Program-made: the position numbers and the translations under genes
Notes under the pieces: generated by a model
What the model was told of the DNA's origin: nothing
Databases searched by the model: none
Seen by the model: only the letters and a program-made list of their open reading frames with translations
Source of the DNA: Neodiprion pinetum
Taxonomy: Eukaryota; Arthropoda; Insecta; Hymenoptera; Diprionidae
Assembly: GCF_021155775.2 (NCBI RefSeq)
Contig: NC_060235.2
Span: 3,215,021-3,279,020, forward strand
Length of the DNA stretch: 64,000 nt
Direction: 5' to 3'
Part shown: positions 36,085 through 48,100 of the stretch, in pieces
Numbering within the stretch: position 1 is the first letter of the stretch
How the letters are laid out: each line of letters begins with the position of its first letter

Positions 36085-37322
36085 AGGCGATCGAAGAATC
36101 ATCCTTTCACCGATTTTCAACTGCAGGGAAATTAATTTTCGACTTCGTCGTGTTCTTCATTCGTCCGTTATAACAAGCAAACGGAGATTTTCCAACGCTG
36201 GGGGATTTTAAAGGCTAATACATATAATATACTTTATATAACGAGGTGAGAGTAACTGCTGATTAGTTCTAGCCGGTATAATCTGCTGGCTCGTCGATTC
36301 GTCTTTTATTCCACTTTTCACCCTTCTACATCCATATATATATATACACACTCGCCGTCGGCGAAATCGAGACGGTGCCGGGTGTGAGTTACCACCTTGT
36401 AGATGTACGTATGTATTTTATATATATATATATATATGTACATGTATACCTGGGTCACCGTGAATCGAGGGAAAAATCGATTAACCGGAGATTTAAAAGG
36501 CGTGAGTAGTAACATAAATCGGCTTCGTTACTTCGTCGCCGTTTCACCCCTAGTTGGAAATATCCGATTATTATGTAACACCGTTACGATGTAATAGTTA
36601 TACCTACGTATACCTGCCGCCAGGGATTATTTAAAAGAGGCCCGACCCTTCGAGCGAGCCGGGTTAATTACTAATTAAATCTTATCACCCTGATTCTCGA
36701 CGCTGATGCTGACGTAATATAGTCGCCAATTTACCCCCGTCGTCCCCATGGATACACACCTCTGATTGGATATTTATTCTTATTTATATGGTACATAGAT
36801 TGTACATGGAAAATATAATAAATTTATGTACCTATAGCTCGAGGGAAGCTCGACGAGCGCAGAAAATTTATAATATTGTTCGATGTTAAATAATTGCAAT
36901 TTTGTTTGATATTTCTTATTTTATACGTATATGATATTTATTTATTCTTTCATCACGACGGAAAATTATACAATTCTTATCTTATGTTTCGGTACTGAAT
37001 CAAATACGTGATAATATGTATACGTATACAATGGCGTATATACGCATAGGATATGTATAATTGTACAACTGGGTTAAAATTGATCTTATACGCCGGAACC
37101 AATTAGACTCACTGTGATGTGAATTATTAGCAAACACCACCGGCATTTCCCTTAATTAACTTCCGAGCAAACGAAGAGCCCACCCACCTTCAACCCCACT
37201 TTTTGCCACTATCAATTATGTACGGAGTAGGTAAATGTTTAATACAATACTGTACGTCATACCTTAGGAACCACGTATACGAATAGTGTGTAATATGAAT
37301 ATACCTATAGGTATATATGTAT
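36085..37322. other. Non-coding, AT-rich with TA arrays
   Basis: A TA array at 36418-36437. No gene recognised. 36600-36780 is more complex and GC-balanced. Confidence 0.55.
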
Positions 37323-37392
37323 ATAAATTTCACGTTGAATATATTTGTTTGTAATAATTATTACAAACAAATATATTCAACTTGAAATTTAT
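37323..37392. repeat. Near-perfect loopless palindrome (70 bp)
   Basis: Arms of about 35 bp meet at TAATAATTATTA. The left arm includes GTTGAATATATTTGTTTGTA and the right arm is its exact inverse, with one mismatch (CACG against CTTG) in the whole structure. It can extrude as a cruciform and would be unstable in cloning. Confidence 0.85.
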
Positions 37393-38639
37393 CGTTAGTC
37401 GTACTATTTACGAGGGTGAAATAATGCGGAATATTGTTTTTACAATTAACTACGTCTAGATTCAAAAAACATGCCCAAATTGTTTTTTTGTTTCGCCGGA
37501 TGAGAAAATTTGTGAGCAAATTTAGGTTCAACATGAAAATCCGTGCGAGCTATTGTATAATATAACTGTTGAAATTTTACAATCAATTCATAGCCTGCGG
37601 ACTCTGTTTTCATCTAAATAGTAAATAACGAACCTTTGTTACAGAATAATAGGTGGGTAAATATTCATGATTTTTTGAATAGAAAAAGAAAACAAAAAAT
37701 TTACCTTCGAATTTTTTTCTTTTTTCCTTCACTTCTAGTGGTTGGTGCAAAGTTTGATTGATATCTATATTTCGGGGAACAAAAACGTTGGAGGATTTCA
37801 CTAATTGAGAGTGGGGAATTTTCATTGTGATCAAATATCATAACGCACTCAGGGTGATTCGAATCGGTATTTCCGGTGAAATCTCGCCGTTCCGGGTTTC
37901 GTAATGAGTTTATACCCCGCGGGTACGGCTTTGCCACATGGGAGTTGGGTTAGGGGCTGTCACCGAAAACAGTTTCGATCTGCGTTAACACGCTTTTCTA
38001 TATGTATAAAGTGATATTCCGATGTATAATCAAATAGTCGGACAGAGAGTTCATCTGTCGTCAACTTTTCGGTTTTTTCTCATTCTCTCTGCTCGTAGGA
38101 TTGTGAAAGTCTAATTGTAATTATTCTTGTTGGAATTTTTACCTGAAAACAATTTCGAGGCTGAAAATTGAATAAAATAAGAAAAAAAAAAAAAAAAACA
38201 GAAAAACGAAGCAAAAAAGAAATTGTCGCAAAACTTGAGAAGTCTCGAAGTACGAATCGTCCAACTTCTTCTTGTAAGCAATTTTCTTTACTTTTCAATT
38301 TTCCACCCTCCTTACGGGTACAGGTATAATAATATCACCTGTCACTTTACAATTTTTTTTTTTTTATTTATTTATTCTTTTTTTTTAACCCTTCTTCATC
38401 CTGCGTATAAAATTCAAGAGGCACGCACGCGTCTACTGATCGATTTACATCGCGGAAAATATACACCCGTTTTTTTTTTGTACGCGTTAATTTTTCGTTT
38501 GTATAAATATGGAAGGTAAAAAAAAAAAGAAAAAAAAAAAAAGAAACAACGCGAACAACTTCGTTCAAACTTTTCTAAATGATAGATGGGAGAAAATAAA
38601 TCCGAGCGACGAGATGTTTTTTGAATGAATAGATAACTG

Positions 38640-38868
38640 AAAAAAAAAAAAAAAAACATATACCTTTGCTGATCGCTGTTATATTCGTTATACGAAAGAC
38701 GAATTTTTAACGGTGAAAACAATTTGTACGTATTATGAAAAATTGCGGACTCACCAAAGGCTTGGAAAGGTCTCCACGTGTCACGTGCAGTTGGCGGACA
38801 TTACTGATCCTCCTGTCGATCCTTTGGACGTGGTAATTTTTGTCGATTCCACCGACGATGATCACTGA
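38640..38868 (+). other. Candidate 3'-terminal exon (unidentified)
   Basis: A plus-strand frame is open from about 38640 (after an A tract) to TGA at 38866-38868. Its last 40 codons look coding-like, with GC-ending codons and an acidic C-terminus (VIFVDSTDDDH). An AATAAA-type signal lies near 39198. On the minus strand the same DNA is also open and ends at TTG/GTGAGT (38755/38754), a strong donor shape, so either strand or neither may be real. No homologue is recognised. Confidence 0.22.
38775..38787. promoter_or_regulatory. Two adjacent CACGTG E-boxes
   Basis: CACGTG at 38775-38780 and again at 38782-38787, separated by one base. CACGTG is the binding word of bHLH factors such as CLOCK/CYCLE or Myc/Max. 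Function is unproven, and the pair sits inside the candidate exon. Confidence 0.35.
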
Positions 38869-40434
38869 CTATATATATGTATGTTTTTCTTTACAGTTGT
38901 TTTACCGCTGTTTTTTTATTATCGAATGGAATACCTGTGAATATCTCACGAGAAGTTTAATTTTTTTTTTTTTTATCACCGATAGAAAGTCGAGCGGGAT
39001 TATTTTCCTCGGTAGTTTATTTCTCGTGTTATTTTTCCGTTCGTTTGATTTTTTTTTTTTTTTTTTTCACACGTGTTCACGAGCATCAGACGGAAGTTTC
39101 ATTCATCGGCATAATTATCATCCTGATAATTTCGAAGTTAATGAACAATATATTTGTACTTCTCAAAGTTGTAATTATTGTTACTGTATTTTCATGGAAA
39201 TAAAAAAAGAAGAAGTAGAAGAGGAAGAAAAAAAAAGGAAAAATTACTTCAGCATGATTGTTCTCACAGCGAACCAAGGTATTATAATTGGCTTGGCGTA
39301 AAGTGGTGTTAAGTATGTACTGTCGACTCGCTAATTGGTCCGGAGATTGAGCACTACCGTATTATTCCGGTGTAGTTTCGTGATTATTACGTACAACGTT
39401 TCAGGCATAAGAGTTTCATACTCCCGGGTACAGGTGTAATGCAAAAAGTGTGTCGTATTACGTGTGAATTAAATACGTGAGCGCAGGTATGCAGGTAGAC
39501 GCAATGACCAACCATACACGGACGACACTGGGGTTGAGAGTCGCAGGCGTTAATTATAATAATTAATTGAGTCTAATTAACAATCGCGCAACTGGCGAGT
39601 GTGTAACGCGTCTGATGGAAAAAAATAATTTAATTAGAGGGGAAAGAAGGGTGAAGGCAGCGCATAGCTGCACAGAGATCTTTGAACTGCGTTGAAAAAC
39701 CGCGTGTATGTGTGTGTGTGTGTGTGTGCGCGCGCGTTAGGTAAATTTCCGCTTTAACGACGCCAATTATAAACCAACCCTCCGCGTAGAATCGTCCTTC
39801 GACTTTTCCGACCTAAGATTGAGCGGGGTTCAAACGGCGAGACCGGGAAAACCTCGAGAGGGAGAATAAATCTTGACCATTTCACTATCGCCGGGGTAGA
39901 AAAGCGGCGGGGTTGAAGCTAGTCGCGAGGACCTCACGGCTCAACTGAGGGTGAAACCTCGCCTCGCTTCCAACCCTCCGTCGCCTACGTCGCGACGACT
40001 ATCCACGATTTTCCCCGACCCGTTTCGCGGACAAACCGCGCAGCCGCTTCAGGTAGACGACGTATATACTTGCGGATTTCGCACGTTCTCGATAAGAGCT
40101 TCCTTTTCTCTTACTCTATCTCTCTCTTTCTCTCCGGTAGTTACTCGAACATCGCGAAACTCTTTTCGGGACAAGAAAAATACTTTTGTACATTGGCTCT
40201 CGATGTCGCTGGCTCGCCGATAGATTTTTAGATCGTTTCTGTGCCGAGTGTTGGGTGTTTTTTTTAAACACCCTTTAAGTCACGGATGAATCCTCGGTAT
40301 CCCAACTCAAAAATTTTCTAGGCTCGTTAAAGTTTATTTAAAACTTCGGGTGATCTTTGTTACTTCGTACGATTGTTGAAATTGAAAAAAATTGATTTGA
40401 TAGTTTTTTTGCGATTTTACATTTGCCGTATTGG

Positions 40435-40520
40435 ATCCGCCATCTTGGATTTAGAAATGATGAAATACTGATTTCAGATTCGTGATCAGCGACATCAAAA
40501 ACCTCCGAGTAACACAATTC
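40435..40520 (+). repeat. Dispersed repeat family R1, copy 4 (one unit)
   Basis: Contains CCGCCATCTTGGATTT, then GATTTCAGATTCGTGATCAG and CGACATCAAAAACCTC, the same order as the second unit at 10.9-11.0 kb. Same orientation as copy 1. Confidence 0.72.
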
Positions 40521-41484
40521 AGGCCAAAATATTGATTTGAAAAATGTGTGACTGAAAGGGTTTGTGTATGAGTGTGTTTACTAACCTAAATCTTATCGTT
40601 AATCTCGTAATTTGAGAGATAATGACGGACAGTTATTCTTTCATACGAAGATTCTTATTTTCCAGTAAAACTCATACACAGTTCGACCGATTTGCCTCGA
40701 TTTTATTAATCTGACCAGTTATAGACAATTAAATAGAGCTCAGTTGATTGACCGAGTCTCTTGGTATAAATTGGCGAATCAATTTTTTTCACGTTATTTT
40801 TTAATAAGAAAATATACGTTTTCGCAAATGAATCGGGAACAGTCGACACAAATTCGTTGAAAATCTAGCCAGGATAAAGTCGGGAAAAATCGGTTCGATC
40901 GATACGAAAACCACGAAAATCCAGTCACCCGTTCTCGAAATATAATTTGCATAAAAAATGAATATTGTACCGAGAAACGGGGCCCTTAAAAACGTCACGC
41001 GAGTAACAGCAGCTGTACGTTTTCAGCTGACCGTGCTGACTGCAGGTCCGCCGAGCGGCAGGCCGCACCTATAAACCATAAACATACCGCGCCCACGAAG
41101 ATCCAACTCCTCAGGGAACGCAAAGAGCTCTTTAAGACGCTTGCGGCCCACGGGATTCAGCCTTAGACCACCTTGTCAACCTTCCGAAGCACCCGAAAGG
41201 TCCAAACTTTTCGAGCAATTTTTTCCCGATTTTATTTTCACGCGTGTCTTGGTCTTATCCCACCGCTGTCACCAAAAACAAATTTATTCCCTCTTCACGG
41301 TTCTGTCCGTCGACGTTTCTCCACGTCGATTTGTGTCTCTCCTCGGAGAGTATACAATTGTAGTGTGAAATTGGTCTGTTTTTTTTTTTTTTTTGCAACT
41401 ATCGAAAACGATGAGTAAATATATAATTTTGTTTAATCGGTTTTTTACATTTATGGTAGCTGCATTGATAGCGAATTTTAAGCA
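40521..41484. other. Non-coding
   Basis: Begins with a stray 13-mer GTGACTGAAAGGG (40548-40560) identical to the terminus of the element at 41.5 kb. 41020-41180 is GC-richer. A T tract lies at 41378-41394. No gene recognised. Confidence 0.5.
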
Positions 41485-41488
41485 TTAA

Positions 41489-42146
41489 CCCTTTCAGTCA
41501 CAGAAGCCACTGCAGTCGCTACCTTTTTTTTATTTTTTATTTCTTTTTTGGTCATTTTTGTATATCTCATGCAAAGTCCTGAGGTTTTTTTTTTTTTTTT
41601 TTTTTTTGCATTTTCAGGAAAAATGATACTTGAACTTTGGTACGATTGCGATTATTTGTGAATCCATAATTGTTTGTAATTTTTATAAGTAAATATATGC
41701 AAAAGAATAAGTATTTTCGCGAATGTAAATTGTTGGCCGAGAAATTTGGTGATAAACGTATACTAAAAACGCTTGGAATTCATTGGTCTACTAACAGAGA
41801 TCTCAGAATGGCCATTAAATTTAAAAAATTCAATGCATAGGGGTAGTTTTCACCCTCTTTAGGGGTGCATACAGACAGTATCGGGGGTTTCACCTATACT
41901 CGGCCTAAAATCGTACTGTCTCAAAATAAATATTCATATAAATCTCATTCAAAAACACTGTCTAAAACAATGTTGACAATTCATCTCGGTTTTTCACGCC
42001 ATTTTAGGGGTGGTTTTTAGTTTTATTAAATTTTTTACATTAAATTCACATTCAGCGTCGAAAATTGAATAGAAAATGTATAATTGCACATCCGTGCCAA
42101 AAAAAAGAAAGAGAAAAAGGAAAAATGAATTGCGTGACTGAAAGGG
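41489..42146. mobile_element. piggyBac-like MITE with TTAA duplication (658 bp)
   Basis: TTAA (41485-41488) is followed by CCCTTTCAGTCAC. The far end reads GTGACTGAAAGGG and is followed by TTAA (42147-42150). The 13-bp terminal inverted repeats starting CCC and a TTAA target duplication are the hallmarks of the piggyBac superfamily. The interior has T tracts and phrases such as AGGGGTAGTTTTCACCC, and no transposase frame. It is thus non-autonomous. Confidence 0.82.
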
Positions 42147-42150
42147 TTAA

Positions 42151-45100
42151 AGGGCGGCGTCGGAACTCGATTAAATTTAATCGATCCCAAGATCATCAAG
42201 CAAGCGGAAACGGTCGTTTTGTCCATCCTTATACACTGTTTATAGATTGGCAGTGCTTGCGTTTTGCGGTTTTCGCCAGGTCGATTAATTAATTCGACTC
42301 CGATACGCAGTAGATTTTCTGTTTGAATAAGCGTGTTTGTGTTTTTTTCCACCTTCTTGGCGAGTGTAATTAAAGCCGAGTTCTCCGAATTCGGTGTTTA
42401 ACCCAGGGGGCTTTCTGCTTCTTAACTCGGCTGAATAAATTTAGCAGGCGCAGTATTTTAACACGAGGAAAGTATTGCGTCGGTGAGAGGGCGAAGGTAT
42501 TAGGAATTTGGTGATTTGAGCGCGGAGATTGCGAGCTTGAAAAACCATTGACGAGTTCGTGACTCGGGGTGCACTTGCATTGCCTTTCAAATAATTTTGA
42601 TATTTCGGCTTTGGGAGACCTCGGCTGCTTCCCTTTCTTCCCGTGATGTTAAAATTTTTTTCCCTGACACCCGAGCTTGAAGATTTTTGTTTCTCAAATT
42701 AGAATTTATAAATTTCAGTTCCATAGATTCTCAGTATTTAGAACTTAATTTAGGTACTGATGGGAAAAAAAAATTGGAAAATTGGACTTGATTGACTTTC
42801 AGTATTATTCGAAAAATCTTTCCTTGACGTAAAGAAGAAAAAAAAAAATAAAAACAAGTTTTCTAAATGTAACAAATTCTTATTATTTTCCTTCGTTTCT
42901 ACCGATTGAGGCTCATTTTTATTCTTAAATTTGACGGAAATCAATTTACATTGATATTCAAAGACGCAAATGCATTTTCAATTAATTCATAAGCCAGGGA
43001 AAAAATTTATTACAGCAGTTTTGCAAAGAATCGTTTATCGACAAAACGAAGTTAAAGTTTCTTGTGTTTTTACTCAAAAAAGGAAAAAAAAAAAGATAAG
43101 TTAGTCCTTGAAAAATACGTTATAGTTCACCTGAAATGATAAACGATGAAGCTCTTTTTCTTTTTCACAATAACGTCAAACTCCAATTTTTGTTTATAAC
43201 ATCAGTTTGATTTTAAAACTTTTTCGTTCGAAAAACTCTTGATACTCGCCGGCGAACGAATGCCGTGCAAGAATTGGAAAAAAAAAAGAAAAAATAAAAA
43301 CAAAAAGAAAAAAGAAATCGTGCACCGTTGGAGAGAATTTTTCTCGTCCAGGTAATTAACCAGAAGTGTTTTTACCGATTCACCCGAGGTGTTCTCGACG
43401 ACTACGACGCCGCGGTTTCTCGTTTCAACCGTCCGCTATAAGCCATATATTTTTTTTTTTTCCTCTCGAGTGAAAAGCTGCAGAAAGTAGCCGATGGGGA
43501 AAAGAGTCGAGCCTGAAGAGTGCAAGCGCTCGGCGTCCGGACGACGTGTATTCACTCCGGAAACTCGGCTGACCCTTGTCCGCGTCTGCGGGAGACGTAG
43601 TCGTGTCACGGTGTGTGGGACTTGACGCCGTACTCGCATTAGTTGCGGCGTGGTCGCAGCGTTACGCCCCTGGTGCCCCCCGGCCGAGGGGCGCCGGCTG
43701 AGGAGCGGTTATTTCGCTATTTTCACCGACACAAATGGAGCCGGCGGAGCCCCGGGCACTTTGCTCGGCCGCGACATCGTGTTACAACTCGCTATTGTAT
43801 CGCGCGAAATTCACTACGAAAATGTTTCGGCCCAGGCTCCGCCAGACCCAAGAGCTTTCCCCGTTTCAGCCCCCCCCCTTTTCATCCCTCGTTCGCCGCA
43901 AACCCCCGCACAACCGAACCCCTAAGTCCTAACTCTTGTCCGTTTAAACCACTTTACCGAGAAATTATCCCTGCTCCTGTTCAGCGGCTTTGTCGCGGTT
44001 TTTTTTTTCTTTCGCGGAAATTGAGCGAAAATTCAGGGCAACGTGTGAAAGTTGCTTATTCGCATCGATATTTGTCCGGTTTTGTTTCTTTACGTTTGTG
44101 TTATATACGTCGTGTAGGATTTCTTATTTATTTTAATCTTTTGGTTTTCTTATGATTTTTTAAAATGTGCAAAAAAAAAAATACACGCTTAGAGGTTTTT
44201 CTTAAAAAATCTAATTATATTACACTTGGATTAGGAAGCTTTCGTGTAAATCGTTTCATGCTTCGACTTGTGAATTTCCCTGTTCATGCATTCGTTTTGG
44301 TATTTTCGAAAAGCTCATTTCAGATGTGATAAAAATTGAACGAGACGCAAACAGCAATGTGTATAATTCAGTTCGGAGAACTCGGTTCGTCAAATTTCAC
44401 AATCAATCTAATGTTCGAAGCTTTCGAGCTTGCGGTTAAATTCTGTGTATCTATGGACACGGTATACCCAACAGTGAAATCGATTCTCATTGAAATTTCC
44501 TTGCCTCAAATAATACTAAATAAAAGGCTGTAAACGTCAGACTTCTGTCTAAATTTCCTTTTGTCTAGCGATGGCGTTACAGAATTGTGTGAGAATAATA
44601 CTTTCCGGAATTTGGATATAATAGCAGAGTTGATGCGCGACCTATAACGGACGTTGAGACTAAAATAACTGACGGGTCTTTACCCCTTGGCGAACGGGAA
44701 TAAGAAGAACCGAATGAGAATAATAGCGACGCGGAGAGGAGAGAATGGAGAAGATCCTCGTTGACTGATAAGCGTGAAGAAAGAGGAAGAAAACGGGAGG
44801 AAAAGTCTTCGCGGAAGATCCGAGGCAATAATTCTAAGAGACTTCTCACCCTCCCCCCGCAGACCCGAACCTTCAAGGGATTGGAATATCCTCAAGGAAT
44901 GAACGCGTTCGAGCCAACGAAATCAGCATAGGGCTGACATTAATATCCATTATATTCCGTCCTCCCGCCGCTGTCTTTTGCCCCCCCCCCCACCCCATCG
45001 CCCACCCCTCGTTTTCATCTCTCCTTCATCCCCGCTCTCCGATCCATTTCGTGATTTATCGTCAAAGTTTAGCCTCCCGATTACCCGCAAGCTTCTCTGC

Positions 45101-48100
45101 GACAGTTGGCATTCCGCTTTTCCGTTCGCCCCATGGTCACGCGACATTCGTCGGTTCCGGTCCCGTCTCTCTTTCCCTGGATCTCTATTTCACGTAGGTT
45201 ACGAAAATCCCATTGCAGTCCAAGCAGAACCATTGATTAGTTCGTCCAAATTCATGCTCACGTTTTCGTGTACCTGAAAATTTCGATCGATCTGAGCTTT
45301 GTTGAAAACTCTTGAAAGATCTTGAAGAGTAAGATACGATACTCATTGTCAGATAACTATTCGAAATCATGAAACTGTCAGGTTGAAACGAATGAGTAGA
45401 TTCCGTTACCGACAACTTACGCGAATGTTCTAGAGTAATGTTTGTGTCTTGGGTTGGATGTCGTTAAAATGTCGGTAACGAGATCTGGATCCAGAACCAG
45501 CAGTTTAGATCTTGAATGTTCCACTAACGGAATTGGTCTATTGTAGGAACTCGGAATATGTGAAAGGATTTTAAAAAAAAATAATAGACTCGACGGCGAA
45601 GCTGAGACGCGAGGCAATTTGAAACACCTTCGAAAAATGAGCAATCTCATTTCGGATGAGCGTTATGACGCCATCTGTGGCATGTAATGATTTGTTTTAC
45701 GTTTGCGAGGAACGATCATCCGCGGTGAAACTGGCGGACGGATCGTTCATCCCCAACATTCGTCGTCGTGCCGGATATCCTCATCACGCGGTCTTTCCGC
45801 CTGGCCGATAAATCCTTATACCGCCTGTTATAACGTCTTGGCTGCAAGTACGATGATGATGATGATGATGCTCGCGTCTTTATTATCTTTATTATAATCA
45901 CCCTCACTGAAATATTGATATCGCGAAACGGGGCGATTAACGTAAACCACGATGTTCTTTATCGCGAGATCTTATGCTGTCAGACATTCGCCAAGATTTT
46001 ACGTTCACCACCATCAGGGCTAACCTTCGGAAAGTTGGAGAGACGCTCTGTGCTCCCTTCTTACCTAAGGTTCATGATATGAACGATGTGCTTTATCGAC
46101 CAGTACAAAGAAAGCACACCAAGAAATTTCTAATTTCAGTCTATATATACGGCTAATAATTTTCTCCACTCGGTTTTCGTCGTCCGCTGATCGTTAAAGG
46201 TGGCGAACGATTCTAGCCGACACGGCAATTTCAATACCGAACACGGCGATGGCCGTGCAGGGACAAGAAATATTGTAACGTCTTCTTCGTCGGTGTAACC
46301 GGGGTGTAAATCAAGTTTTTTGCCCCTCCGCGATGGCCGATGTAGTACCTGGGCACCGGGACCGAGTCTTCTTGCAGCCCCTGAACCACTCCCAGGACGC
46401 GTTCTAGCAAGGCACCAAAAACCTGCCCCTAGCTCATCCTCCAGTCCTTCCTTCCTTCCTTCCTTCCTTCCTTTCGTCGGGCCCCGCCTCACTCGTTCCG
46501 AACAGATGTCGCGTTATGACTCTTGTGCAACCAACTACTGCCAGCCACCACCAGCACCTCCATTCTCGACGACACCTCTACTCGCACCACTACAAGCTCG
46601 GATCTATTTTTTACCTCGACGCTATCTACCCGCGGTCGACGACACATAAAAAGCCCATTTAACACAGACCTTTTCGCCCTCTTCGCCGTTATTCTATACA
46701 TATGTGTATAGCCAACGTGTTTGCATAGCGCTGCATACGGGAAGTGAGGCTTGTGATGTGGTTACAAAGGATCCCGCAGAATCTTTGTGGAAATTGTCTG
46801 GATTTTCAGTATGTTATCATACATATCTTCTCGATCTAATTTCTCATGGACACAAGTTCCAAAAATTAGGAGTTTCCGAGATGCAGGCTTCGGAAGATAG
46901 GTGTCGACATCTTTTAACATCTATGGATTTTGTGATATTCACGAATTGTAAATCTTCAAGGGGACTTGAAACCAAACAAATCACTCTAAAAACTGCACGG
47001 TAGATTCTTGAAGATAGGATGGAAGCTGTGATTAACTCCATCTATTCGTACTATGTATTATGACATGCTTAAAATCCAATCAATTCAGGGAGCCAATTGA
47101 GCCAACAATTCTGTTCTTTTTATGTACCTTCTTCTTTGTACATGCGGTACTTGATTTCGTATGTTTGTCGGGTGGAAATTGAAGCACGCCAAGGTTTTTG
47201 ACGTGTACCTAGATGTACAGATCGCGAGAACGTTGGGTGAATGAGAAATTGATCCCTCGGTCTAATATACCGCAATTATCGTGAGTAATGTGCGGGCGAA
47301 GCGTTTAATCTGTATTTCGCAACACGTGTCAAACTTTTCTCCGGTTAGAGGGAGCCAGCGATGTCTTTGTCCTCAATTTCACTGGTATTCGCACATTGCC
47401 GATCACGCTCTGTGCCTTCCAAATGTAACGTCGCGTGCCGGTTTCATTCCCTCTGCAACGGTATTAGGTACTTGTTTGATATAGCATCGCGGATATATTT
47501 GTCGCGTGTTATAAGCTCGGCCGACTGCTGTGTTGGGGATAGGGATATTAAAATTTCGAGGATTACTGGGGTCTCGGTGGATATTAATCACCCTACGTTA
47601 ATGCCGCGTGGCAGAACTGCCTCGATTTAGGGTCGCGACGTAACCACCGACGATAATTTTATACGCCGAAACCAAATTTGACCGATTTTCTCGATGGTCG
47701 TTATTTGTCCGGCTCTCTGCTACTTCCTCAAAAGGAGAGAGAAATAAATAAATGAATAAATAAATAACCGGTGTGATCAGGAATCGACTATGCTTGGTTT
47801 TGGAAATTTGTCAACACTCGATTATCGAACAAGTGATTGCTTCCCGCAGCCAAAACCACACTGCATATCAATTCAACGATCGATCATTCACTGTCCATTA
47901 GATGAATGACATTATTGTCGAGGGTGAAAATTTTGAGACCGTCAATTGATATCCATGATTTGGGATATAAGCTATACCTGATTTGAGAGTTGAGTATTTT
48001 GTCGACGTAGCGAAGAAAACGGTTACAATTTAGCGATCGTTTTATCATTGAAATGCGTAGTCGGATGCTTCGCGGGAATCTAATCCAAAGCCAAACTGGA

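Larger units (their letters stand above)
37393..40434. other. Non-coding except a weak exon candidate; AT-rich then CpG-rich
   Basis: T/A tracts at 38350-38364, 38471-38479, 38520-38542, 38640-38657, 38958-38972 and 39050-39067. A cluster of TAAT motifs at 39549-39645, a TG/CG array at 39705-39736, and a CpG-richer segment from about 39760 to 40225. An 8-bp stem GGGTGTTT/AAACACCC with a T5 loop lies at 40253-40273. Confidence 0.5.

Noticed and set aside
40253..40273. GGGTGTTT-T5-AAACACCC stem-loop resembling a bacterial terminator or histone stem-loop
   Set aside because: No U tract follows, no gene precedes, and it does not match the histone 3' consensus; likely chance in T-rich DNA.
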